Positions 39,685-47,902 of a stretch of DNA of 64,000 nt are shown here, one piece after another (position 1 is the first letter of the stretch; every line of letters begins with the position of its first letter). Source of the DNA: Sphingobium lignivorans (GTDB taxonomy: Bacteria > Pseudomonadota > Alphaproteobacteria > Sphingomonadales > Sphingomonadaceae); contig NZ_JACHKA010000001.1 of assembly GCF_014203955.1 (NCBI RefSeq), positions 868,001 to 932,000 of the forward strand, given 5' to 3'. The notes under the pieces are model-generated. The model was not told where the DNA came from. It did no database searches and saw only the letters and a program-made list of their open reading frames with translations. The position numbers were made by a program, and so were the translations under genes.

Positions 39685-40961
39685 TCTGCGACGGGTGCAT
39701 TCAAAGTTTCGCTGTCGGTCCTCACCGGATGGTCGCCGGGGGGCGCGGCAAATCGCGGTAATTCGACCCGAACCGTCGTGCCGATCCCGACCGTGCTTTC
39801 GAGGTTCAAAACCCCTCCATGCCGTTGAACGATATGCTTCACGATGGCGAGGCCCAGACCCGTTCCTCCCATCGCGCGGCTGCGACTCGAGTCGACACGG
39901 TAGAACCGCTCGGTGAGCCGGGGAAGATGCTCGGGCAGAATGCCATCCCCCTGATCGCTCACGCGCAATTCCACCATGTCCCGCTCGATCGGCTGGACGC
40001 TGACAGTGATCGGCGTGCCGGGGCTGCCATATTTGGCGGCGTTGCTGATGAGATTGTGAAGGAGCTGGCTGAGCTGCGCGCGATCCCCCCTGACAAGCGG
40101 CAGGGCCGGGTCGACGTCGATCACGACGTCCTGCCCGCGCTTGTTCTGACCCTGGCGGAAGACGGCCGCCACTTCCTCGACCAGCGATTGCAGCGCCACG
40201 GGCTGATCGGGCAATCGATATTTGTCGGCCTCGATGCGGGAGAGGGACATCAGGTCGTCGACCAGCCGCTGCATCCGCCGCGCTTCGCCGTCCATGATGG
40301 TGAGGAACCGCTCGCGCGTGGCCTGATCTGCCCCGGCAACCGGGTCGCGGAGCGTTTCGATGAAGCCGAGGATGCCGGCGAGCGGCGTGCGCAGCTCATG
40401 GCTGGCATTCGCCACGAAGTCGACGCGCATGCGCTCGGTGGCCTGCCGCCCGCTCTGGTCGAACAGCATCACCAGCAGGCGCTGTCCCGTGATCGGCTGG
40501 ATGTCGAGTTCCCAGCTCTGCTCGGCGGCGCCGAGGCCCACGATCTCGATCCGCGCCGGTCCCGTCGTGGCCCGGGCGCCCGCCAGCAGGTCGATCGCCG
40601 CCGGATGGCGCAGCGCGAGTCGAACGTCCTGGCCCAGGATATGGCGGCCCAGCAGCGCGAGCCCGGCTTCATTGCAGCGCTCGATGCGTCCAGCGTGCAC
40701 GATGAGCGAGGGATGGGGCAATGCGCGCAACAGGGCGTCGATGTCGTCCAGCTCGGTCCCGCCCTTGGATGCCGCGGGCATGCGGACAGCCGTCGAGACC
40801 GTCCGGCGCTCGACGGCGTCGAACAACATGGCGACCCCGAACAGACCGCCGACGGCGCAAACCAGTGTCGCTTCCCAGCTGTTGGTGATCAGAAAGACGA
40901 GAATGGCTGCCGCAGTCCCGGAAAGGCACAGGGTCCAGATCGATCGGTCGATACGGCTCAT
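39666..40961 (-). CDS. phoR: Phosphate regulon sensor histidine kinase
   Basis: PhoR phosphorylates PhoB under phosphate limitation. The 431-residue protein has two N-terminal membrane helices (about residues 10-45), a PAS-like region (IDALLRALPHPSLIVHAGRI), a HisKA domain with the phospho-acceptor His188 in ANASHELRTPL, and an HATPase_c domain (NLISNAAKYGSPGT, DQGDGILPEHLPRL, GGTGLGLAIVKHI). The start at 40961 precedes the first helix. It leads the pst genes and is divergent from the Tat-signal protein gene. Confidence 0.93.
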   Translation of the reverse strand: MSRIDRSIWTLCLSGTAAAILVFLITNSWEATLVCAVGGLFGVAMLFDAVERRTVSTAVRMPAASKGGTELDDIDALLRALPHPSLIVHAGRIERCNEAGLALLGRHILGQDVRLALRHPAAIDLLAGARATTGPARIEIVGLGAAEQSWELDIQPITGQRLLVMLFDQSGRQATERMRVDFVANASHELRTPLAGILGFIETLRDPVAGADQATRERFLTIMDGEARRMQRLVDDLMSLSRIEADKYRLPDQPVALQSLVEEVAAVFRQGQNKRGQDVVIDVDPALPLVRGDRAQLSQLLHNLISNAAKYGSPGTPITVSVQPIERDMVELRVSDQGDGILPEHLPRLTERFYRVDSSRSRAMGGTGLGLAIVKHIVQRHGGVLNLESTVGIGTTVRVELPRFAAPPGDHPVRTDSETLNAPVADVTKAQ

Positions 40962-41049
40962 GGCCGCAGCCCCTAGATTATTTTGCCAAAGACTGCGATG
41001 CCCAATAAAAGGCACGACCAGTGGCGAGTGGGGGCATGAGGGCGAAAGC

Positions 41050-41478
41050 ATGAGCGAGAGCAACCGGCCGGAGTCCCCGGTTCAGCCCGCGCAGGTGGCG
41101 GGCGACGGCGAGGCCGGGGCCACGTCGAGGCGGCAATTGCTGCGCCTGGGCGCCGCGGCGGGGACCGTCGTGCTGACCATACAGCCGGGCATTGCCCAGG
41201 CCGCGACCTCGGTGCTCACCTGCACCATTCCCGTGCCGGACCCGGCAAGAGCGGGGCAGGCGATCGCGCCGGACGGGACCACCGTCCCGCGCGGCACCTC
41301 CGGTGCCTTTCCCGGCGGGCGTTCCTTCACGGGAGAAGATGTGCGGTCGGGTCTTCGCGGCGGCAATCTGCCCGGAACCGGTTATGAGGAAGGCCAGGCC
41401 TATCTCAATTACATCCGTCGTCTGCGCCATGGCCGGAGCGGCTTCACCTGCTATGCGTCGCTGATGGCCGCCCGCTAG
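41050..41478 (+). CDS. Small Tat-signal protein at head of HPr-rel-A locus
   Basis: This 142-residue protein has a twin-arginine signal (SRRQLLRLGAAAGTVVLTIQ, cleavage near AQA at about residue 52). The mature domain of about 90 residues is Gly/Arg-rich with two Cys (VLTCTIP and GFTCYAS). I do not recognise a named family. The ATG at 41050 follows GGCGAAAGC. It precedes, on the same strand, a PqqD-like protein, an HprK-related kinase and a nucleotidyltransferase, so it is a candidate target of that system. This is inference from position only. Its stop codon lies inside the left arm of the palindrome at 41475-41622. Confidence 0.7.
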   Translation: MSESNRPESPVQPAQVAGDGEAGATSRRQLLRLGAAAGTVVLTIQPGIAQAATSVLTCTIPVPDPARAGQAIAPDGTTVPRGTSGAFPGGRSFTGEDVRSGLRGGNLPGTGYEEGQAYLNYIRRLRHGRSGFTCYASLMAAR

Positions 41479-41622
41479 GGCGGATCGCCATTCAGATGAT
41501 GGCGTGGCGAAAATGGTGGTTTTTCGGGACCCGGCGCGCAGCGTACTCAAGGTACGTGAGCACCGGAAGACCGGAAAACCGCCATTTGCAGGCCGCCAGC
41601 GCTGAATGTCGATCCGCCCTAG
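41475..41622. repeat. 148-bp palindromic (MITE/REP-like) element
   Basis: The outer arms (41475-41495 and 41602-41622) are 21 bp, inverted, and match at 20 of 21 positions. Inner segments are also complementary (GGTGGTTTT against AAAACCGCC, and GTAC near both sides of the centre), so the whole element can fold into one long imperfect hairpin. It carries no open frame. It resembles non-autonomous palindromic repeats of sphingomonad genomes, but no second copy is in this window. Confidence 0.7.
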
Positions 41623-41645
41623 GCCGGGCAGAGAGGATGGTGGGG

Positions 41646-41936
41646 ATGATCTACCGGGCGGAGCCGCCGGGCCAGATCCTGCTCGAAAGCCTTGGGCCTA
41701 TCGACGCTCTTTTCCACAAGCGCTCGGGCGCCACGCATCTGGTGGCGGCGCCGGTCCCGCAGATCCTCGCCGCGCTTGCGGAAGGCCCGGCGGATATCGA
41801 TGTCTTGCTGGCGCGGCTGGCCACCCGGTTCGATCTGGAGGGGGAGGCGGTTGCCGTGCGGGCTGCCTTGCAGGCGCGCCTTGCGGAGCTCGCGGCACTC
41901 GGCCTGGTCCATGGCGACCGGCCGGCGGCGGGCTGA
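41646..41936 (+). CDS. PqqD-like protein of the HPr-rel-A system
   Basis: The 96-residue protein has the winged-helix RRE-like pattern of PqqD (RSGATHLVAAPVPQILAALAEGPADIDVLLARLATRFDLEG), which binds leader peptides in several peptide-modification systems. An HprK-related kinase follows 8 bp downstream and a nucleotidyltransferase after that, matching the HPr-rel-A gene set named in protein-family databases. The ATG at 41646 has GAGAGG nine bases upstream; ATG 41637 is an alternative. The true partner peptide is unknown. Confidence 0.8.
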   Translation: MIYRAEPPGQILLESLGPIDALFHKRSGATHLVAAPVPQILAALAEGPADIDVLLARLATRFDLEGEAVAVRAALQARLAELAALGLVHGDRPAAG

Positions 41937-41944
41937 CGGCGGCA

Positions 41945-42814
41945 GTGCGCCACGAGATCGCTCTTGGCATCGGTCCGGTCGTTTTTCGGGTCGGCTCGGC
42001 CTGGCCTGAGCCGGTCCGGCAACTCGCGGCGCTATATGCCGCTTATCCGCCGGTCGATCCTGCCCGGCGCGTGCCCGATTTCACCGTGCGGCTGCAGCCG
42101 ACCCGTCCCTGGCGACGGCTGATCCGGCCTTCCGTCTTCGTGGCCGGCGATCACTGGCTGCCCGACGCTGCCCCGATGGCGCTGGCGCATGGCCTGCTGG
42201 CGGCCGAGATGGGCATGAATCTGCAGATGGCGCTGGGATGGCGGCGGCATGTCCTCCTCCATGCGTCCTGCGTGGAGAAAGAGGGGCGCGCCATCGTCAT
42301 CACCGGCGAGTCCGGCAGCGGCAAGTCCACGCTCGCGGCGCTGCTGGGGGAGCGCGGCTGGCGCCTGATGGGCGACGAGTTCGCCTTGCTCGATCCCGCG
42401 AGCGGCGCCGTGTTCGGCTTCCCGCGCCTCATCAGCCTGAAGAACGAAGCCATCGACGTCGCCACCGCCGGCATCGATCCGCGGCGGCTCGGGCCGCGCC
42501 TTGAGGGAACGGCGAAAGGCACGATCCGCCATCTCGTGCCGGCGGCTGACGCGATCGCGCGCATGGCCGAGCCTGCCGAGCCCGCGCTGCTCCTCATGCC
42601 GCGCTTCGGATTCGCGGCTGCGCAGAGGCCGGTGGAGTCCGGCGAGGCCTTCATGCGGCTGACCGAAGCCTCGACCAATTATGTCGCGCTCGGCGAAGCG
42701 GGCTTCAGGGCGCTGACCCGCTTCGTGCGCCATGTGCCTGCCGTTGCGCTCGATTATCTGGACAGCGCGACGGCGCTCGACCAGGTGGATGCCCTGTGGA
42801 GCGGGCTCGCATGA
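41945..42814 (+). CDS. HprK-related kinase A
   Basis: The 289-residue protein resembles HPr kinase/phosphorylase in its C-terminal half. It has HASCVEKEGRAIVITGESG with a Walker A GESGSGKST at about residues 121-129, then an acidic strand GDEFALLDP. The N-terminal half is different from HprK. It probably phosphorylates a protein or peptide rather than HPr. The likely start is a GTG at 41945. It is flanked by the PqqD-like gene and overlaps the nucleotidyltransferase start by 4 bp, suggesting tight co-expression. Confidence 0.85.
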   Translation: MRHEIALGIGPVVFRVGSAWPEPVRQLAALYAAYPPVDPARRVPDFTVRLQPTRPWRRLIRPSVFVAGDHWLPDAAPMALAHGLLAAEMGMNLQMALGWRRHVLLHASCVEKEGRAIVITGESGSGKSTLAALLGERGWRLMGDEFALLDPASGAVFGFPRLISLKNEAIDVATAGIDPRRLGPRLEGTAKGTIRHLVPAADAIARMAEPAEPALLLMPRFGFAAAQRPVESGEAFMRLTEASTNYVALGEAGFRALTRFVRHVPAVALDYLDSATALDQVDALWSGLA

Positions 42815-43854
42815 GGGCGGCGTGGCTGCTTGTCGCCGTGCTGCGCGATCCGGCGCTGGCGGAGCGTTTGGAGGCTCGTGACTGGACGGCGCTGCTCACC
42901 GCAGCCCGGGCGGAGCGCCTGATCGGCACGCTGGCCGGGAAGCTGGATGGCCTCCCTGTGCCCGAGGACGTCGCCGCCATTCTCGCCGATGCGCGCGCGG
43001 ATGCACTGCGCGACCGGCAGCAGGCCTTGTGGGAAATCGATCGCGCCATGGCCGCGCTCGCGCCGCTCGAATGCCCGGTCGTGCTGCTGAAGGGCAGCGC
43101 GTTCGTGGCGGCGGGCCTGCTTGCGGGGCAGGGCCGAGCGATCGGCGATCTCGACATTCTCGTGCCGCGCGACCGGCTGGATGCGGTCGAGGCGGCGCTG
43201 CTGGCGGCCGGCTGGGAATGGGTGAAGCCGGACCCCTATGATGATGCTTATTATCGGCGATGGATGCATGAGTTGCCGCCGCTCATCCATGTCGAGCGGG
43301 ACAGGATGATCGACGTTCACCACACGATCCTGCCCCTCACTGCCCGGCGGCGGCCGGACGCGGCGGGGCTCATCGCGCAGGCGGTGGACCTGCCCCGCTC
43401 AGGCGACGGAATTTCGCCCGTGCGCGTGCTGCGGGTGGAGGAAATGCTGTGCCATGCCGCCGCGCACCTGCTCGCCGACGGGGACCTGACCGGCGGGCTG
43501 AGAAACCTCTGGGATATCCATTGCCTCATCATGGAGCATCGCGAGGCGCCGGGCTTCTGGGAAGCGCTGGCCGCCCGTGCCGCGCATCATGATCTGACCG
43601 GTCCCGTGCGGCGCGCGGCGCGTCTTTCCGCGCGCATCTTCGGGACCGACATAACCCGGTCATGGCGCCAGAGCCGCTTCACGGACAGCCTGTTCGCTGC
43701 CCGGCTCACCTGCCGGACGGGATGGGGCACCGAGAGCCGCCCCCTCCTGCGACAGGGCTTCTACATCCGCTCGCACCTGCTGCGCATGCCGCCGCTCATG
43801 CTCGCCCGGCACCTCTGGACGAAGTGGCGCAAGGGATATCGCCCGGCCGGCTGA
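42811..43854 (+). CDS. Nucleotidyltransferase family protein of the HPr-rel-A locus
   Basis: The 347-residue protein has the nucleotidyltransferase core VVLLKGSAFVAAGLLAG with IGDLDILVPR (GS and DxD motifs near residues 95 and 113-115). Helical regions include HELPPLIHVERDRMIDVHHTI. Relatives occur in lasso-peptide and other modification clusters. It overlaps the kinase by 4 bp. It may add a nucleotidyl group to the same target as the kinase, which is inference from context. Confidence 0.82.
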   Translation: MRAAWLLVAVLRDPALAERLEARDWTALLTAARAERLIGTLAGKLDGLPVPEDVAAILADARADALRDRQQALWEIDRAMAALAPLECPVVLLKGSAFVAAGLLAGQGRAIGDLDILVPRDRLDAVEAALLAAGWEWVKPDPYDDAYYRRWMHELPPLIHVERDRMIDVHHTILPLTARRRPDAAGLIAQAVDLPRSGDGISPVRVLRVEEMLCHAAAHLLADGDLTGGLRNLWDIHCLIMEHREAPGFWEALAARAAHHDLTGPVRRAARLSARIFGTDITRSWRQSRFTDSLFAARLTCRTGWGTESRPLLRQGFYIRSHLLRMPPLMLARHLWTKWRKGYRPAG

Positions 43855-43879
43855 GTGCGGCTCTGCATGGCCGCCCGCG

Positions 43880-44551
43880 TCAGGCCCAGCGCTCGAGGAG
43901 CGGCACGAGCTCATCATAATGATCGATGCCGGCATCGGCGCCGAGTTCCTCGGCCGTGCAGGCGACGAAGCCGAAGCTGACTGCGATGGAGGGAATGCCC
44001 GCCGCGCGCGCGGCGATGGTGTCATTGTCCGTATCGCCCAGGAAGATCGCGCGTCCGCCGCCTGCGCGCGTCACCATCTCGTCGACCAGATCGGGCAGGG
44101 GCTTGAGGCGATTCGGCCCCAGCGTGTCTCCGCCGACGATCGCGGCGAAGCGCGTCGCAAGGCCCAGCGTCTCCAGCAGCGGGCGAGCGAGATACTCGCG
44201 CTTGTTGGTGCAGACCGCCAGCCGCACGCCCCGGGCCTCAAGCACGTCCATCGCCGCGATCAGCCCGGGATAGGGCCGGGTGTGGACGGCGATATTGGCG
44301 GCATAATGATCCAGCATGATCGGCTGGAGCGCGTCGAGCAGCGCTTCGTCCGTGACGCCGGCCACGGCGAGTGCCCGCTCCAGCATGCGCCGCGCGCCCC
44401 GCCCGATGAAGGGACGGATCGTCTCGACCGGGAACGGGCCATGGCCAAGCGTGCCGAGCGCGTGATTGACGGCGGCGGTCAGGTCGGCGCTCGTATCGAG
44501 CAGCGTGCCATCCAGGTCGAAGCCGACGATATCGAAGGGAATTTTGGTCAT
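43880..44551 (-). CDS. gph: Phosphoglycolate phosphatase (HAD family)
   Basis: The 223-residue HAD hydrolase has motif I (GFDLDGTLLDTSADL), motif II (VCTNK), the motif III Lys (NRLKPLPD) and motif IV (FLGDTDNDTIAARAAG). The pattern and length match Gph, which detoxifies 2-phosphoglycolate. Other HAD substrates cannot be excluded. The ATG at 44551 follows GGGGAG; the in-frame ATG at 44563 is an alternative. It converges with the nucleotidyltransferase gene and is divergent from glmU. Confidence 0.8.
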   Translation of the reverse strand: MTKIPFDIVGFDLDGTLLDTSADLTAAVNHALGTLGHGPFPVETIRPFIGRGARRMLERALAVAGVTDEALLDALQPIMLDHYAANIAVHTRPYPGLIAAMDVLEARGVRLAVCTNKREYLARPLLETLGLATRFAAIVGGDTLGPNRLKPLPDLVDEMVTRAGGGRAIFLGDTDNDTIAARAAGIPSIAVSFGFVACTAEELGADAGIDHYDELVPLLERWA

Positions 44552-44872
44552 CGGGCTCCCCATGCCCGTTGTGCGGTGGCGCGATCAAGCCAAACATGGC
44601 AAGGGCGCGGGGCGACAAGGCGCCGGTGTCCGGTGGCTTCGTGCAGAGCGGCCGGGGTCCGGCGCGTGCGGAGCGGCGTCTCCGCTGCGCGGCGCAGGCG
44701 AGACGCTCTTCATGGCCACCGGGGCAGGGGCGCCTTTTGCCCGGGAGAAGCGGGCGCGGGAAGGCGGACCCGCGTCCCGACCGACGCGAAGACGCTCCGG
44801 TCCCCGTCCGTCGTCATTTGGTCCGGACATGCGGGGCTGTGCCTCCATTCCGGTCAGGGAGGATTGTGAATC
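44552..44872. other. Intergenic region between gph and glmU
   Basis: This 321-bp divergent gap must hold promoters for both genes. I see no convincing gene. Near 44856-44863 is the glmU ribosome site AGGGAGGA. The rest is GC-rich with no clear repeat. Confidence 0.35.
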
Positions 44873-46250
44873 GTGTCCACGTCGCCTCATGCGCCGCTTG
44901 CCGTGATCATTCTTGCCGCCGGGCAGGGAACCCGCATGAAGTCGCGCGTCCACAAGGTTCTGCATCCCGTGGCGGGGCGGCCGATGCTGCTGCATCTGCT
45001 GGCCAGTGCCGGCGAACTGGCCCCCGCGCGGCAAGTCGTCGTGGTGGGTGCCGGCCGGGAGCAGGTGGAGCGCGCGGTCGCGGGCAAGGGCGTCGACATG
45101 GCCGTGCAGGCGCAGCAGCTCGGCACGGGCCATGCCGTGGCGCAGGCGAAGGAGGCTCTGGCCGGCTTCGAGGGCGATGTCCTCATTCTCTATGGGGACG
45201 TGCCGCTCGTGCGCGCGGAAACGATGCAGGCGATGGTCCGCCGCCTGCACGGGGCGGATGATCCGGCCCTGCGTGGTGCTCGGCTTCCGGCCCGCCGACG
45301 CGGCGGCTTATGGTCGCATCATCGCGGACGCGGACGGGCGCATCGCGCGCATGGTCGAATTCAAGGATGCCGATGAGGCGGAGCGCGCTGTCGATCTGTG
45401 CAACAGCGGCCTCATGGCCGTGCGCTCGGCCGATCTCTTCGCCCTGCTGGAGCGGGTGGGCAATGACAATGCGGCGGGCGAATATTATCTGCCGGACATC
45501 GTGATGCTGGCTGCCTCCGACGGCCGCGCGAGCGCGGTGATCGAGACGGACGCGCACGAGGTTGCCGGCGTCAACAGCCGCGCGGAACTGGCGGCGGTGG
45601 AAGCGATCTGGCAGGACCGCCGGCGCGCGGACGCGATGCGCGAGGGCGTGACGCTGGTGGCGCCCGCGACCGTGTTCTTCGCGCATGATACGCAGATCGC
45701 GGCGGACGTGACGATCGAGCCAAACGTGGTCTTCGGCCCCGGCGTGCGGATCGAGGAAGGCGCGGTGATCCATGCCTTCTGTCATCTGGAAGGCGCGCGC
45801 GTGGGGCCGGGCGTCTCGGTCGGCCCCTATGCGCGGCTGCGGCCCGGCGCGGTGCTCGAGGAGAAGGCCCGCGTCGGCAATTTCGTCGAGATCAAGAATG
45901 CCACGCTCGGCAAGGGGGCCAAGGCGAATCACCTTTCCTATGTCGGCGATGCGACGGTCGGCGAGGATGTGAACATCGGCGCGGGCACCATCACCTGCAA
46001 TTATGATGGCTATTTCAAGCACCAGACGATCATCGGCGACCGGGCCTTCATCGGTTCGAACAGCGCTCTGATCGCGCCGGTGAAGATCGGGCGTGACGCA
46101 ATCGTCGCGGCGGGCAGCGCCGTCTCGCGGGACGTGGCGGACGGGGAATTGCGGCTGGTCCGGGCGGAGCAGCTCGTCAAGCCGGGCTGGGCGGACCGCT
46201 TCCACGACGCCATGCGCAAGAAGAAGGCGGCCGACAAGAAGGCGGATTAA
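44873..46250 (+). pseudogene. glmU: Bifunctional GlmU, frameshifted (N-acetylglucosamine-1-phosphate uridyltransferase / glucosamine-1-phosphate acetyltransferase)
   Basis: GlmU makes UDP-GlcNAc for peptidoglycan and lipopolysaccharide. The reading frame from GTG 44873 encodes the pyrophosphorylase start (VIILAAGQGTRMKSRVHKVL, QAQQLGTGHAVAQAK, ILYGDVPLV). The frame then shifts by one base near 45265-45273, where PAL should continue as VVLGFRPADAAAYGRI. The downstream frame encodes the rest, including the left-handed beta-helix acetyltransferase (VGNFVEIKNATLGKGAKANHL, AGTITCNYDG) to a stop at 46250. One extra base would explain it. GlmU is normally essential, so a sequencing or assembly error is the first suspicion. 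Confidence 0.85.
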
Positions 46251-46585
46251 GCGCCGCGGACGAATGCGGGGGCAGCGCGCCATCGGGCGCCCGGCGCCTG
46301 TTCGCGTCCAGCGCCCGCTATCCCTGCGCCCAAATGATGGTGCAGTGCGACAAAATGGGGCGATTTCCTTGCCCGATGACGAAATTATGCAATCGTTTCT
46401 TCGCCAGCCATGCCAGACCAGCCTTCGCGACGGGCTTTGGTCCGGGCGCGGAATCGCTCGTCCGGATGAGTGTGGGGCTCCTTGGACAGCGTTTCACCGC
46501 GTTTCCCGAGCTGGCGCGCTGGCTCGACATCACGTCTCCGTGGGAGGTGCGCGAGAGCGCATGCGAGGCGTTCATGTGGGAAGGG
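46251..46585. other. Intergenic region between glmU and the AI-2E permease
   Basis: About 335 bp separate the glmU stop from the bidirectional hairpin. The segment 46334-46400 is richer in A+T than its surroundings. Short open frames exist on both strands but have no recognisable family, so I annotate no gene. Confidence 0.3.
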
Positions 46586-46613
46586 GAGAGGGCGGCGCCT
46601 GCGCCGCCCTCTC
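46586..46613. terminator. Strong bidirectional hairpin terminator
   Basis: A perfect 13-bp inverted repeat (GAGAGGGCGGCGC with its complement) closed by a 2-nt loop lies 41 bp after the AI-2E gene stop (minus strand). Flanking T-runs are weak on both strands. Confidence 0.55.
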
Positions 46614-46654
46614 TTCAGCCGGTCGACCGGTCGCCAGACGGCCCCGTCATATCC

Positions 46655-47686
46655 TCAGCGCTCCACTTTCGCGTCGCTGCTCATCAGCAGCGCGACAGGA
46701 CGAAGCGTCGGCACCACGCGGCACAGATCGACAAGGAGCGCGGTGAGCGGAGTCGCCAGGAGCGTGCCTGCCGCGCCCCAGGCCCATGTCCAGACGAGCA
46801 GCGAGACGAGCACCACCAGCGAGGAGAGGGCCATCTGCTTCCCCATCACGCGCGGATCGACATAATTGCCCATGATCTGCTCGATCACCAGCAGGCCCGC
46901 ACCAATGACCAGCGCCGTGCCGACATCGCGCGTTATCGCGACATAAGCGGCGGGCAGCGCCCCGGCGATGATCGATCCGATCGTCGGAATGAAATTCAGC
47001 AGCAGCGCGAGCAGGCCCCAGGTGAGGAGTAGATCGACCCCGAAAAAGGAGAGCCATAGCGCATAGAGAGCGCCGGTGACCGCGCCCAGCAGCAGGCGAA
47101 CCAGCAGGAAGCGCCGGAGTTGGGCGCCGGCCTGTTCGATGGCCCCAAGCCAGGCCCCGTCTCCCCCGATTGCTTCCATCTTCTGCCGCCAGACCGGGCC
47201 CTCCAGCAGCATCAGCAGCACGAGGAAGAGGATGAGCACGAGCCCGCTCACGATGGTGGCGGTGGTCCCCAGCAGGCCTTGCGTGATGGCGAACGCCGGT
47301 TCCATCAGGCGCGCCGCAAGTCCCTGCAATTGCTGGGGTTCCATGATGGAGGCGCCGAGCAGAATGTCGCCGCCGCTCTGCGCCAGCTGCTTGGTCCGCT
47401 CGGCGACGGCGGGCGCCATCGAGACAATCTGGCCACCGGCGATGGAAAGGCCCGCACCCAGCGCGACGATGAGCGCGAGGACCAGGCCGGTCGCGGCAAG
47501 CGGCCCGAGCCAGCCCAGGGAGGGCGGCACGGCGCGGCTGATGCGCCTTGCGAGCGGTGCGACCGCCAGTGCGGCGAGCAACGCCGCGACGACCGGCACC
47601 GCGACCATCGCGGTGGCGCGCAATGTCCACGCGACGACCAGCACGGCGATGAGCGCGAGCAGGGCGTTGCGGGTCGGCAGGGCCAT
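46655..47686 (-). CDS. AI-2E transporter family (PerM-like) membrane protein
   Basis: The 343-residue protein starts MALPTRNALLALIAVLVV and has about seven to eight helices with the family's conserved LNFIPTIGSIIAGALPA, IEQIMGNYVDPRVMGKQM and GTLLATPLTALL. The AI-2E family includes TqsA and PerM-type channels, so the substrate is uncertain. The ATG at 47686 is chosen because the first membrane helix begins directly; an open frame continues upstream but has no such features. It is divergent from the epimerase fusion gene. Confidence 0.85.
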   Translation of the reverse strand: MALPTRNALLALIAVLVVAWTLRATAMVAVPVVAALLAALAVAPLARRISRAVPPSLGWLGPLAATGLVLALIVALGAGLSIAGGQIVSMAPAVAERTKQLAQSGGDILLGASIMEPQQLQGLAARLMEPAFAITQGLLGTTATIVSGLVLILFLVLLMLLEGPVWRQKMEAIGGDGAWLGAIEQAGAQLRRFLLVRLLLGAVTGALYALWLSFFGVDLLLTWGLLALLLNFIPTIGSIIAGALPAAYVAITRDVGTALVIGAGLLVIEQIMGNYVDPRVMGKQMALSSLVVLVSLLVWTWAWGAAGTLLATPLTALLVDLCRVVPTLRPVALLMSSDAKVER

Positions 47687-47818
47687 CAGGATGCGCCTTC
47701 TTGCTGGCGATGAGGAAGGACCGGCGCTGTGCGGCCGGAGCGGCGTCTTTCGAACGACTCCCGGAACGGAATGCCGGGGCGCGCGGCAAGTTCCCTCGCG
47801 CCCAGGGGCGAATGACGG

Positions 47819-47843
47819 GGAACGATCCTGTCCCGGGCCCGTA
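47819..47843 (+). promoter_or_regulatory. Weak EcfG-like promoter before the epimerase fusion
   Basis: GGAAC is followed after 16 bp by CGTA, one base off the alphaproteobacterial EcfG consensus (GGAAC-N16/17-CGTT). It lies about 60 bp before the gene start. Confidence 0.25.
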
Positions 47844-47902
47844 ATGAACCGGAAAGGCCGGTCCTGCGGGATTTCGGGATCATGAAGGGAGGCGCCAGCA
47901 GC

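Noticed and set aside
41050-43854. Lasso-peptide biosynthesis cluster
   Set aside because: An RRE-like protein, kinase and nucleotidyltransferase are present, but there is no transglutaminase-like B2 protein, no asparagine-synthetase-like C protein and no short leader-core gene.
46334-46575. Short open frames on both strands in the glmU to AI-2E gap
   Set aside because: No family match by eye, no ribosome site, and composition unlike neighbouring genes.
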